A stretch of DNA of 20,698 bases from Dimorphilus gyrociliatus (GCA_904063045.1 CAJFCJ010000187.1:9827-30524); one strand, 5' to 3'; shown: positions 1-9,761, numbered from the stretch's first letter. Numbers and translations: made by a program. The notes: generated by a model from the sequence alone, not told the origin.

Positions 1-377
1 AATATTTCTTTATTGATAGTATAATGAGTTTATAAACAACTATTTGAAGCGAATATACGAACAATTTAATATTAATAATAAATAAAAAAAGTATAGAATA
101 AGACCTAGCCCAATTATATATTGAGTGTTGTATTTGTATGTTTAAACTTCATGGAACATCGTTTTACACTTATATCTTTTTATTAAACATTTATCTACTG
201 GAGTATATTATATTCCTTAAAACAATTTAATATTATCTTTTAGTAGTTTAATAAGATATTTTGACTAAATTGTAATTATGTAAACAAAAAAGGTGCTTTG
301 AAACCTTTTCATAATATATTATAACTCAAGCTCAAGTCTTTGTTTATATACATGATACTTTACGTCTCGACCAAAAC
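1..377. other. AT-rich intergenic DNA upstream of the first gene
   Basis: No open frame or RNA gene is visible. The DNA is very AT-rich with frequent stops in all frames. It lies outside the part of the inverted repeat that can be verified here, because the matching right-arm DNA would fall beyond the end of the window. Confidence 0.6.
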
Positions 378-387
378 TATAAAAAGG
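378..387 (+). promoter_or_regulatory. TATA box upstream of the hypothetical gene
   Basis: The string TATAAAAAGG ends about 20 bases before the in-frame ATG at 408. It is a good eukaryotic TATA element in a position that fits the short 5' leaders of compact genomes. An out-of-frame ATG at 391 lies between it and the chosen start. Confidence 0.5.
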
Positions 388-407
388 ATAATGTTTTGTT
401 TAATTCC

Positions 408-887
408 ATGCTTTTAGATTTAATTGTTTTGAATTTACTTGGAGAAGTTGAAGATGCAGACTTGTTCTCTGCTATTGCACGCGGCCCTACTTCATGGAAT
501 GACCTGGTTTACAGTGCACCCTATGAAAACACTAATACAAAGCCTATTCAAACTCGTGCAGACATCGAAAGGCGTGAAGCACTTGATTGCTATTATAGAA
601 ATCATGGCAAAATGCACAGTAATAGCTACAATAGCCAGCCTGCCCTACAGTTGGCTCTAGCCGAACTTGACGCTGAGATAGAAGGAACTGAAATAGCGGA
701 GCAACTTTTAGCCGATTTGACTAGGCCATGTTGTTTTAGCGATTTGAATGATTCTTGCAGGCTCTATTACGTTAATAAAACAGTGATAGAAGACCAGGCA
801 AGACGAGAAAGACAAAGGCAAAGAAGATACAAGTATAGACATTGTGGTGTTCCTTTTTATACCCCTATCTCTAACTGGTATGGATAA
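408..887 (+). CDS. Hypothetical protein, 159 aa, unrecognised
   Basis: I do not recognise this protein. The frame is open from a TTG at 396, but the first in-frame ATG is at 408, which I take as the start because a TATA box lies just upstream. The gene is clearly richer in GC than its surroundings and reads like real coding sequence. The N-terminus (MLLDLIVLNLLG) is short and hydrophobic but is followed at once by acidic residues, so a signal peptide is doubtful. Residues about 75-105 look like an acidic amphipathic helix (ELDAEIEGTEIAEQLLADL). The last 30 residues are strongly basic (RRERQRQRRYKYRH) and could bind nucleic acid or act as a nuclear signal. Four cysteines are scattered without a zinc-finger spacing. 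It lies outside the verified inverted repeat, so whether a second copy exists is unknown. Confidence 0.6.
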   Translation: MLLDLIVLNLLGEVEDADLFSAIARGPTSWNDLVYSAPYENTNTKPIQTRADIERREALDCYYRNHGKMHSNSYNSQPALQLALAELDAEIEGTEIAEQLLADLTRPCCFSDLNDSCRLYYVNKTVIEDQARRERQRQRRYKYRHCGVPFYTPISNWYG

Positions 888-1839
888 TATTCTAGCTTAA
901 GAATAAACAATAAATCGGGTTTCCGTATAATTGTATAGTATATATTTATTTTTTCGATGTTAGATTGGGTGTTCTTTATTACTTTTAACAGTAAAAAACA
1001 AACCTTGTTTTATGAGGAATTATTCCTTATATAATGATATATGTTTATAATCGGGAAAAGGCTGTTTTTGTAAGCTTTATATTTAAATAATCATATACTT
1101 TTACCCATATTATCTCAAGAAAGCTTTAATCAACTAACCCATTGAAGCATAAATACATACTTAGATAAAAAAGACTTATAAAGCAGATTAAAAGGCTCTA
1201 AGGTCTTATATTAAACTGTGTATTTTTAGATATTGTAAAGAAATTCTATATATTAAATTTATAAATAATAGCTTATTGGTGTTTAAATTTCACTTTATCG
1301 TTTCCAAATATACTATTACATGTAAAGAACATCTAAATGAACATACAAGATTTAAAATGGCAGAAAGAACATAGTAAGATTTATAAAAAAATATAAGCAT
1401 TCTTTAAATAACTTTACATCGTTTACTTTGTTATTTGGTATTAGATGTTTTTATTTAAAAATAGCGAGAGGGGTGCCAAATTTCCAAAACCTGTATTAAA
1501 ATCTTTTTAATGATAAAATTAAAATAAAATCTTTTGCAATAAAAAAATACGTCAAAAGGCTAGGCAATCTATATATAAAGTTTTCAACGTTGAAAATATG
1601 GGATTTATTCCGAAATTAACAAAAACTAAATCTCATATGTTGTATTTAATTACTATAAAGAATTCTAATAAAAAAGTAGTAGAATTGTATTATACTACAA
1701 TAAAAACAGCTTTATTTCCTGATTTAGAACTAACAATTGTCTATATGTATACTTCTATTCATATACCTTGACACACTTAAGCTTCTGAAATTACACTAGG
1801 AATAAATACAAACATAGGGCATATGATTTACAACATTGT
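888..1839. other. AT-rich intergenic DNA between the hypothetical gene and the left arm
   Basis: Nothing beyond short chance frames and A/T homopolymers is visible. The edge at 1839 is not a true boundary. It is simply where the right arm runs out at the end of the window, so the inverted repeat may extend further left. Confidence 0.6.
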
Positions 1840-4647
1840 TTTGAAATTCCACAAAAATTGGCATATAATATCTCTACGTTTTTGATCTCTGTAAATACCA
1901 AGCATACTAAAAATAACTGTCTTCACTTATTCTACTATGAAATCGCTATTTTAGACTAAATTACAATAAAAATGTATATATTACAACTTATTCAAAGAGA
2001 ATTTCTTGGAAACTGTACAAAGCTAGTTTAATATAAATAAACTATATTGTAATTGTGATAACTAATGATAGTTTGAATGCAAAATTCTAGTGATAATTAT
2101 AGACATGTATTACAGACTGCAACGTATATCCCTAGAAGCTACATTTTCCACTTCCTCCAGTTTTTATAATCTATAAGTGTAACTGTAAAATATATATTTA
2201 TGTTGATTTGTATAGTCTTTGATTTCAAATAAGTATATAAAACTGTTTTGTATCTTTAGAATATTATGTTGATTTTGCTATATTTTAATAAAGATATCTA
2301 TAGGACTGTAAAAAAGGAGTTCAATATTTTTTATTATACTATAACTACTCTTTGCTCTATGAAACACTAATTTTCATTTTTGGAAGATAATGCAAGCTTA
2401 CTGCATGTTTATACAGATATATTACTGCATTCTTTTACTACTGCTGCCTTTATATAACTTTTAGTATTGAAAAGTTTATTGCATATTTAGACTTGATTAT
2501 GGCCTACAGCCTTTTTTTTAGGATTGCAACCAAGATATTTAACACAATGAATTTCAACTCTGGTTTTATTATCTGTAAGAGCACATTTGTTACCTCAGTT
2601 GTATGAGTGGGAACGTTGTATTGTAAAAATAAAATAAAATAATTTATCCCAGAAACAGAGCTGAACAAAGAAGGGCTTAGCATGTGAAATTTTACACAAT
2701 CCAGGTTTTAATTAATAAAAACCAACTAACCACTACCATAAAATGACCCCCTCACACCATTATAAATCCTGCGACAGATTTTATAGTATATTGAATATTT
2801 TGAATTAATTGGTTCTCATTATATTTTTTATAATTATCTTTCCATCAGGGGCCTATAGATTAAACTCTGGTTCACCACTAAAAAAATTGTTTTCCCTCAT
2901 ATTTAAGCAGCTTCATCCATCTTACAGTTGCTTCGTAACGAGAAATTATATGATTAGGTATTAATAATAGTTTATTTATATTTGTATTTGAAATTATGCT
3001 TAAATTGTTCGATAGTTATTTTTTGTTACATGTGACAATTTATATTTTGTTCTATATAAATATCTTAGATAACTTTCGATAAGATAAATATTATTATTAT
3101 TTATATATAAGTCTAAATTCCTATTTTTTAATTTGCGGTCTTCCATTGCCCTCTATACGACCTACATGATTAAAAGCATTAGTCTTTTCATTACTTTCTG
3201 CATAGATGACTATGGAATCCCATAAAAAATCAAATATTTCTCATTGAAATACCTGCAATTTCCATGCGTTTTTTTCATTTTTTATTTTGTGGGCGTAATG
3301 TTGAGCCATGATGGATATTATTGTTTTTTTACTAAACTGTAGGGAAGGTATATTCTGATTACACATCACCATGTTTTATTAGTCTACAAGATACTTATAT
3401 TATAATAGTTAGAAAGTAAAATAAAAAAAACTTTATATACAAATCAACAAGAACGTGAGAGAGCACTTTATTTTTATACACTCTATATTTTTTTATTCGA
3501 CCCGAATCCTATTAAAATACTGCCTGAATTTTTTTTAGTTGTTAGAATATGCATGTATGTTTTGATGATGTATTTATTGATTCCAGATAGTAGTTATCCA
3601 TCTATTACTATTTCAATTTGTAAATTATTCCTAAGTGCTTTTTCTAATACTATATATTTTTTTATATACAAAAAACATCTATTTTTTGTTATTTTCTTTT
3701 AAAAAAAATTAATTTACTGACATGCTATAACATGGTCTAACAAAAGAATACTATCGTAAGAAGTTTATAACTATAACAATATAAGTAAATCAATCTTCAA
3801 AAATTTTTAGAGTTCACAAAGTAGTTTAAGGTTTTTAGACTCAAATACAACATTTAACAAGTTTTTCATTGGTTTATACTTTATTATCATATAAAATCAA
3901 TTTATATATTTCTATGTCATTTAGTACAAATTGTACATGAAAATTTAAAATATAATTACTAAATTTGAAATATAAATTGAAAATCATCTTTTTGAATCGA
4001 AAACAAACAACTTAAATCAGAAATTATCTACAAACTTAAAAGAAATTCAAAAGTCATATGAAATAAGATTATAAGAACATACAGAAAGAATTTAGATAAT
4101 ATGTAAGAATAGTCAATAAAGTTAATATTGTTTGTTTTATTTAATTTTTATATCTTTTCAAAAATTTCTGAATAACTTTTAAAATTTAAAACTTTTGTTA
4201 AAATTTTAACTTACTGTTTTTTTTCACAAAAACTGTGTTTTCGTGATAAATTAGGTTTCTCTATTAAATAAACACAAATTTCAATCTATTTATTGTGACT
4301 TTCTTTAAAATATAGCTTCATTTTAGCACCATTTTTAGGTAGATATTCCATTGATTTTCACTTGTATATTAGGTTTATACCTAACTCTTTTCTGATTGAA
4401 ATAGTTTGTTAATATGACTTTTTCTAAAGAAATATGAGATATCAGATCATTCATCTATCACTCTATATTTGGAATTCTGATTTTATAAGGATTTTTTTTA
4501 TTTGTTTAGAATTGTAAAATCCATTTTACGAGATTAAATCAATTAAAAACAACGAATATGAGTGTAAAACATCTGTAAAAAGACAAATTTAGTAATATTA
4601 AGATCTTAAAAATCAACTTCCAAAAAAAAATTTGAAAACACAAAAAC
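1840..4647. other. Gene-poor AT-rich outer half of the left arm
   Basis: No intact gene is visible. The stretch is conserved with the right arm (about 17847-20698) but has stops in all frames. A short Cys-rich coding-like fragment lies at 2497-2594 on the - strand and is listed separately. Small AT microsatellite tracts are present, for example an ATT run near 3090. Confidence 0.6.
2497..2594 (-). pseudogene. Cys-rich coding-like fragment, left-arm copy
   Basis: This is the reverse-complement counterpart of 19944-20042. The same Cys-containing reading is visible, but an A-run near its end is one base shorter than in the right arm, which shifts the last codons. It is a degenerate fragment without a start codon. 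The identity is not established; see the right-arm copy. Confidence 0.25.
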
Positions 4648-4850
4648 TCGATTTTAAGAACAATCTTGCATTTTCAGACAATCTTTTTTTTTTTGAAAAA
4701 AATTTCATTCTCCAAATTTTTTTTCCCTCCATCAAGATATAAATAAAGTGGATTTTAAGCGTTATTTTGCATTTTCAAAGAACCTTTTTTTTTTGTGAAA
4801 TTTTTTATTCTCAAAAAATTCTATTTTCCCTCCACTCATCTATAAATAGA
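4648..4850 (+). promoter_or_regulatory. Tandem promoter-like units with two TATA boxes, left copy
   Basis: Two imperfect direct repeats of about 100 bp lie head to tail: unit 1 at 4648-4747 and unit 2 at 4748-4850. Each has the same order of parts: a GATTTTAAG start, a TTGCATTTTC-like block, a long T-run, a GAAA...TTC segment, a CCCTCC box (4725-4730 and 4828-4833), and a terminal TATAAATA box (4738-4747 and 4841-4850). The second TATA box is about 18 bases upstream of the ATG at 4868, so unit 2 is the likely active promoter. Unit 1 may add an upstream element or a second transcription start. Confidence 0.6.
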
Positions 4851-4862
4851 GTCGGAAATTGG

Positions 4863-4866
4863 CCCC
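4863..4866 (+). promoter_or_regulatory. CCC-like signal abutting the start codon
   Basis: CCCC lies one base before the ATG at 4868, and the right-arm copy has the same arrangement before its ATG at 17626. C-rich motifs directly upstream of the start are known in microsporidian genes. The motif supports ATG 4868 over the in-frame TTG at 4859. Confidence 0.5.
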
Positions 4867-4867
4867 T

Positions 4868-6440
4868 ATGTCTTCACAACGTTTTAAAGATTTACTAAAC
4901 TTCTTCGAAAATAAGTCAAAGAACAGCTTTTGTAAAAATGAAAAGGAATGGGACAATAGCAAGTATTCAGAAAACAGTTTTATATCTGAAAGTGCTGAGA
5001 AAAGTCCAAAGTTACAACCTATTCACGTTAGGAAGGTTGTTTTTGATTTGGAAGCTACTGAGTCTAGACAGGTTACAAGAAATCATTTTTCTCTAACAAC
5101 AGAAGAAGAGAATGAATCTATTGAAGAAAATTTAGCATCCACTGAAGAAAATAATACTACCATTCCATCTATAGTAGTAAAACATTTAAACAAGAATATA
5201 ATAAAGCAGATGAAATAGCTTTAGGGGTAGTAGATGATGGTGAAACTGAAAAGCCAGATAAAGAGGATTTACAAGATCATAAATCTGATGATATTTCTCA
5301 TGAGTCGAAGCAGATGATAAAGAAGGAATTGAAGAGCATTCGAAAGAAGATTCCATTTTAAATCAGTAGATGAGGTCGAAGAAACTGTTAAAACTAGTAC
5401 ACCACCGAAGCAGATGATAAGGAGAAATTAATTGAGGATACTGAAATTATTTAACATTCGACTACTCTGATGAAAAGAAGATTGATAAGCAAGAGGATCA
5501 ACAAGTTGATGAAAGTAAAATTGAAGTACTACAAAAAGAAGATGAAAAGAAAACAAAAAGGCTTTTTTCAACCAATTCTAACATAGATGTGGAAGTTATG
5601 GCTTATTCAAATCAGGAAATAAAGACTGCACTTAAGAAAAATCCTATAAATAAACTAAAGAACGTATATGGTGATTCGAAATACCAAAAATACTCACTTC
5701 ATAAAGCCAAAAAATATAGATCAAAAAGTTCAATTTTTAAGACTATTAGTAGTAACTTCTCCCGGTTTTTCACTGGAAAGAAAGTTATAGAGCTACCAGA
5801 ACTCAAGATTACCCGATATTTCGATATAATTAGTGACTATATTTGTAGTGATTCTCTAGAAATGGAAAAATTAAATTCCGTGAGTATAAATTCAATAAGA
5901 GCCATCGAAAAAGAAATCAACAGTAAATATTTCATAGTAAATATGAAATACACCAGAGAACAGTTCTTATACGCGGTTTTAAGCCACGTTCGAAATGCTG
6001 GAGAGATCATTCCCAGCCAATATTATAAGCATATTGTCCAAGTTTCTAGAAATAATGAAAAAGACATAGGATATAAAAAAATTAAAGAAATGGCCAAATT
6101 ACTTTGTACTGGGCTTGGAGAGCAGCGATATAATTTGCTAATCCAAATATTCAAATTATTTTTAAAAATAGAAGAAAAGGCTGTCAATACAGAAGACAAA
6201 GAGAAAATAACTTTCTTATCTCTGCTTAAAAGATTTTCACCAATTTTCTTTGGTCCTGTTAATTTAGATAATCCTCGTATTGTAAATTGGCAAGAATTAA
6301 TATTACAAGCGTTGATAATAGATTCAAATAATATAAAGGCGGAAAGTGATTTTTCAGAAACTGTTGATGAGTGGAATAAGGATTGTGTGAATGGTAGAAC
6401 CAAGCCTCTTCTATCGAAATTGGCATGTGGATGTATATAA
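4868..6440 (+). pseudogene. RhoGAP-like protein gene, left copy, frameshifted
   Basis: This is the left copy of the gene also present at 16047-17626. ATG 4868 is chosen because of the TATA and CCCC signals upstream. The frame is open to 5218, broken through about 5455, and open again to the stop at 6440. Compared with the right copy it lacks 8 bases in six events: a T near 5168, a G near 5305, three bases in a GAGAAGGC-like stretch near 5320, an A near 5357, a C near 5405 and a T near 5446. All lie within the acidic low-complexity part (residues about 100-200). Without those losses the gene would encode 526 residues, with an acidic, probably disordered N-terminal half and a RhoGAP-like C-terminal domain. 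The losses may be real decay or uncorrected long-read errors. Confidence refers to the gene and its layout. Confidence 0.7.
5589..6440 (+). CDS. Intact C-terminal RhoGAP-like part of the left copy (283-codon open stretch)
   Basis: RhoGAP domains speed up GTP hydrolysis by Rho-family GTPases. The fold is suggested here by three blocks. ELPELKITRYFDIISDYI (residues about 68-85 of this stretch) resembles the first helix. The block around 127-149 (FLYAVLSHVRNAGEIIPSQYY) resembles the 'LK.FLRELPEPLIP..LY' segment. LGEQRYNLLIQIFKLF followed by FSPIFFGP (about 176-223) resembles the 'LP..N..LL..L..FL' and 'FGPNL' blocks. The catalytic arginine expected in a 'GIFR.SG' motif appears to be replaced by EKLNSVS. 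The usual lysine of the LRELP helix and the asparagine after FGP also appear changed. A catalytically dead domain used for binding or scaffolding is therefore likelier than an active GAP. The assignment is by eye; a different helical domain remains possible. The stretch begins at an internal codon, not at a true start. Confidence 0.6.
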   Translation: MEVMAYSNQEIKTALKKNPINKLKNVYGDSKYQKYSLHKAKKYRSKSSIFKTISSNFSRFFTGKKVIELPELKITRYFDIISDYICSDSLEMEKLNSVSINSIRAIEKEINSKYFIVNMKYTREQFLYAVLSHVRNAGEIIPSQYYKHIVQVSRNNEKDIGYKKIKEMAKLLCTGLGEQRYNLLIQIFKLFLKIEEKAVNTEDKEKITFLSLLKRFSPIFFGPVNLDNPRIVNWQELILQALIIDSNNIKAESDFSETVDEWNKDCVNGRTKPLLSKLACGCI

Positions 6441-7727
6441 TAAACACATAAAGATAAACTTTTAATTTTTAGGAGAAATCTCTCTTATTTTATTCTATTT
6501 GTTATTTACTATACTTATTAATAGGATTAATTAATTTTATGAAACAAATATAGTGTTATAGTTAAACTTTGATTATTAATTAATTATTATTGAATTTTGT
6601 ATTCAATAATATTTTAATATGTTATTATACGTTTTCTTAAAAAAAAGTTTTATGCTATTTTTATATAATTCTATAAAATAAATATAATCAAACATTTAAA
6701 TTATATATTATAAAGAGTCTTTACTATCAAATTCTTTTATCAGGTACTATATTAAAATGTTCTATATTATATAATTATAGGTATCTTCATTTAGATAGTT
6801 TCATATTCAACCACAAAGATTTTATCTCAAAACCTGAATAACTGTGAATAAGGCACCTAAAAAAATTAAGAAACTAATTTTTTAAATTCGTCTAAGGGCT
6901 TAAAAAAAAATTTATGTGTATGAGATACAAAGTATCATAAATCTAGCATATGATATCATACAACTCGAGGGGTTCCTAATAAAAATAAACTATAGTTGTG
7001 TAAAAAGCAAGTTCTTTCAGATAGTGTGATTCATCAAAGAAATAGAAGTTTAGTTACATAAAATTGATAAAGAAATCATACCAAGCTGTTTTAGAGGAAA
7101 GCCAAGATTAAGAGTGTATTGTCAATTTGTAGAGATTACATTGAGTACTTTTTCTTCCACTAGAAATAAAACAGTAAAAATGTTTAATGAAATACATTAT
7201 GTATAAATTAAGCAGATAGTCTAAATAAGCTTAATGATAATCTTTTATTAGTTTACAATATAATTTAAGAATAACTATTGATAGTTGGCTCAGAAATCTC
7301 TAAATGAATGATTAAACTAAAAAAAAAGAAGTTGAGGTGAAATTCGCTAAACTTAGGACTGAAAACTTAACATTTCACCATATTTATATAAAATAAAAAA
7401 ACATTGTAAATTAATAGATGAATATGACGAACAAGGAGAATAATGGAAGATAAAGTATAATAAGTGAATATTTTGATATGAACTAAATAAAAAATGTATA
7501 TGTATCTGATAGATTCTATAATAATGATTAATAAATGAACATAGAAATTTATAACGATGGCTTCATAAATTTAACTAAAACACATCTTCAGGTTTAGATG
7601 TACAAGGGGTATAATTCTTATTAGTATACACTTAATGTTAAATACGCGGGTTCTTATTTAAATTTATCTTAAGAAACTGGTTTGCTTAACTATATAATAC
7701 TAAAATTGTTTTTTGGAATTTTTTTAT
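6441..7727. other. AT-rich inner flank of the left arm
   Basis: No gene is visible. The sequence downstream of the RhoGAP-like stop is close to identical to the right arm for several hundred bases and then collects more indels and substitutions towards the junction at 7727. Confidence 0.6.
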
Positions 7728-7743
7728 AATATAACTAATAAGT

Positions 7744-7766
7744 TTAGCACCCGTTTTAAAAACAGG
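7744..7766 (-). other. Candidate Helitron 3' end: hairpin followed by CTAA
   Basis: On the - strand a short hairpin (7750-7766, CCTGTT pairing with AACGGG with one G-T pair, T/A loop) is followed after two bases by CTAA (7744-7747). This matches the Helitron rule of a hairpin just before a CTRR end. The stop codon of the helicase frame is about 45 bases upstream at 7811-7813, which is the right order. The next base is A rather than the expected host T, so the exact end is tentative. Confidence 0.45.
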
Positions 7767-7810
7767 AGGTTGAATAAATAAACTATCAACACATAAAAAA
7801 TTTTTCTTCT

Positions 7811-8232
7811 TTATAATAGCTCTTTGTAAACAACATTATCAATAAATATCTTCCCTTTTCGGTGGTTTGTGCCTCCTTTTCAATAAATATGTTCAAATTA
7901 TTATTATCTTTTACTCTAGAAAGAGCCACATATAATTGACCATGTGCAAAAACAGGCTATGGTAGATAAAAACCAACTATATCAAATGGCTGTCCCTGTA
8001 ATACATCAAATGTGATTCAGAGGGATGGAATTATCGGGAACTGTCTCCTTTTTAATACGAAAGGCAGCTGTGTTTCACTGGGTGCTATATCAATACTCGG
8101 GATAACACAAACACAACCTTTATTATTACCTTTAAGTAATTCACATTTAATTATATGGTTATGCATTTCCTGTATAACCATTCTAGTTCCATTTAAAAGC
8201 CCATTTTTTGGATCTATATTTCTTATTAACAT
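7811..8232 (-). pseudogene. Helitron helicase C-terminal region (Pif1 motifs V-VI)
   Basis: The upstream part reads MLIRNIDPKNGLLNGTRMVIQ and PFVLKRRQFPIIPS, typical of the Pif1-like helicases of Helitrons. It is followed, past a stop, by ITFDVLQGQPFDIVG, then FYLP*PVFAHGQLYVALSRVK (about 7905-7960) and, after a frameshift, KIFIDNVVYKELL with a TAA at 7811-7813. The QGQPFD and VALSRVK blocks correspond to helicase motifs V and VI. The expected small residue series before QGQ is altered. Confidence 0.85.
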
Positions 8233-8255
8233 TACGATAGATCCTACTTTAAGTC

Positions 8256-8682
8256 TTAGTTCATGAGAGTTAGCTGCTGGTTGTTTAGAAATTCAGTAGT
8301 ATAATTATTCTTTAACTCTTCATCATCTGAAACCACTGAATCAGAGCTTAAATAAACACTTTCATCTCCACTAATTAAATTTGTTATATCATTGTTTATT
8401 TTATTTGAGAACTCATTTTTGGTTGTAAGTATTACTCTGTTGGCTATATTATTATTACTGTTATCTATTTTAGTACCAAATATTTGTTTTATTAAATTTT
8501 TGTTTTCGATATATTTTTTTGGTACTCTATTAAGTTTGTTTTTCCATTTCCAACTTTCATTAACCACTTATTAAATTTTATTTGTTTGATGGCTCTCATA
8601 TTTTCTTTTAATTTAATATATAACATATTTCCACAGAGGAGAGCTTTTTATTGAGTTCTCAATTATATCATTTTTATACCAT
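8256..8682 (-). pseudogene. Helitron helicase middle region, frameshifted
   Basis: The frames join as ENSIKSSPLWKYVIY, NMRAIKQIKFNKWLMKVGNG and IANRVILTTKNEFSNKIN. These correspond to the 'S.LW..F....L..NMR' and 'ILT..N..V..IN' blocks between motif III and motif V of Helitron helicases. The longest open stretch (8256-8567) ends with an acidic segment (GDESVYLSSDSVVSDDEE). At least two frameshifts are present. Confidence 0.75.
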
Positions 8683-9058
8683 TCAAACAATATTGGTAGT
8701 CTGTCTGAAATCACCACCGAGTAATACAAATTTATTACCAAATAACTTATTATTTTTACAAATTCTCTTCAATAAATCATCAATGGCATGTAAAGCATGT
8801 TTTGACATCATGCTAACCTCATCTATGATAATAAGTGATGCTTCTTTTAAAGTTTCTGCATGCTTTGAATTAATATCCATTGATGATCTACTGTTTTCAA
8901 TAATGGTATGGGCAGTTTGAAGTGGAATGAGTGTTCTGCCATTTTCAAATATATCTGCGGCTATTCCTGTTGTTGCAGATATTATCACTGATTTATCATT
9001 GCTTCTAAATAATTAATCAGTGTTTCATATAGGAAGACTTTCCAGAGCCACCTGGTCC
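8683..9058 (-). pseudogene. Helitron helicase N-terminal region with Walker A and B
   Basis: Walker A reads GPGGSGKS at 9035-9058. A frame change separates it from MIISATTGIAADIF (from 8988), followed by IIIDEVSMMSK, whose Asp-Glu pair (8818-8823) is the Walker B site, and GGDFRQ (about 8701-8718), which is motif III of Pif1 helicases. The order and spacing are normal for the family. Upstream, SLFNEEQRSAFDKII (about 9.13 kb) matches the Q-motif region that opens these helicases. Confidence 0.88.
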
Positions 9059-9238
9059 TCAGGAACATAAAACGCTTATCATCATCTGTTTCAAGTCTTT
9101 TGATGATTTTATCAAAAGCACTCCTCTGTTCCTCATTAAATAAACTATAATTTGATAAATATTTTGCATTTTTTATCTTTATTATTATTTTGGCGACTCA
9201 AGTTTTGTGGGAGTGGTAGTTAAAAGTATTACAATTAA

Positions 9239-9761
9239 AACTGTGTAATTTAAATATGTTTTCAATTTCAATTAATGCTTGATTTTCAGCATCGTCTTGA
9301 AAGTCCTCTGTCATGTCTTCTATGAATCATAGAAGAGCTTTTGTTTATGAGGTCTGTTGAATACACAGATATAAGCAAATACTTGTCTTATTTGCTGAGG
9401 CTTTAATGTCATACATGCCTCTTCCATGCACCTATACCACTCACTATCAGTAGATAGTAATCCCAATGCCTCTGCTGCTTCCTCGAATGATTTATATTTA
9501 ATTTTATTATTGTTAATAAGTCATTGAATGACTTGGCACCTTTTAATGTAATATAGCATTCTTAGATAGAATCTTTCTCTATCATTAGGTGTGACTGTAT
9601 ACATTCGAGGAATTATATTTGTTAAATTTCTCTGTCTTTTCTTCCAGAGGCCTTTTTCGAATGTATAATACAGAGGAATTTCGGTGTATAAATATTTATT
9701 GGCATCTTTATCTACTCTATTAACTCAAACCATGCCATTAATTAAAATTAGACTATATTCT
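9239..9761 (-). pseudogene. Helitron linker between Rep and helicase, broken
   Basis: Readable pieces include KYLYTEIPLYYTFEKGLWKKRQ, NIIPRMYTVTPNDRERFYLRMLYYIKRCQ and KSFEEAAEALGLLSTDSEWYRCMEEA. They match the conserved 'ty.e.P..y', 'R.y.v.P...ErfyLR.LL' and 'tf.eAc..lGLL.dd.ew' blocks that join the Rep and helicase parts of Helitron proteins. Several one-base shifts and stops interrupt the frame. Confidence 0.8.

Larger units (their letters stand above)
1840..7727 (+). repeat. Left arm of a large inverted repeat (about 5.9 kb)
   Basis: This segment matches the reverse complement of 14748-20698 along its whole length. Anchors compared by eye include 1840-1925 with the last bases of the window, 2880-3120 with 19430-19660, 4640-6440 with 16047-17850, and 7640-7727 with 14748-14850. 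Differences are scattered substitutions and many one-base homopolymer indels, plus one deletion of about 27 bp near 3606. The inner edge is sharp: identity ends at about 7727, where both arms share a GGAA plus T-run string and then diverge. The outer edge is not visible. The arm carries one copy of the RhoGAP-like gene. Confidence 0.93.

Noticed and set aside
439-660. Open frame of 73 codons on the + strand
   Set aside because: It overlaps the better hypothetical gene at 408-887 in another frame and has no promoter of its own.
6023-6447. Two antisense open frames over the RhoGAP-like gene, mirrored at 16040-16464
   Set aside because: They are identical in both arms only because the DNA is identical there. 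The sense strand has the domain-like protein.
8012-8920. Three + strand open frames (8012-8266, 8392-8574, 8651-8920)
   Set aside because: They are antisense to readable Helitron helicase sequence.
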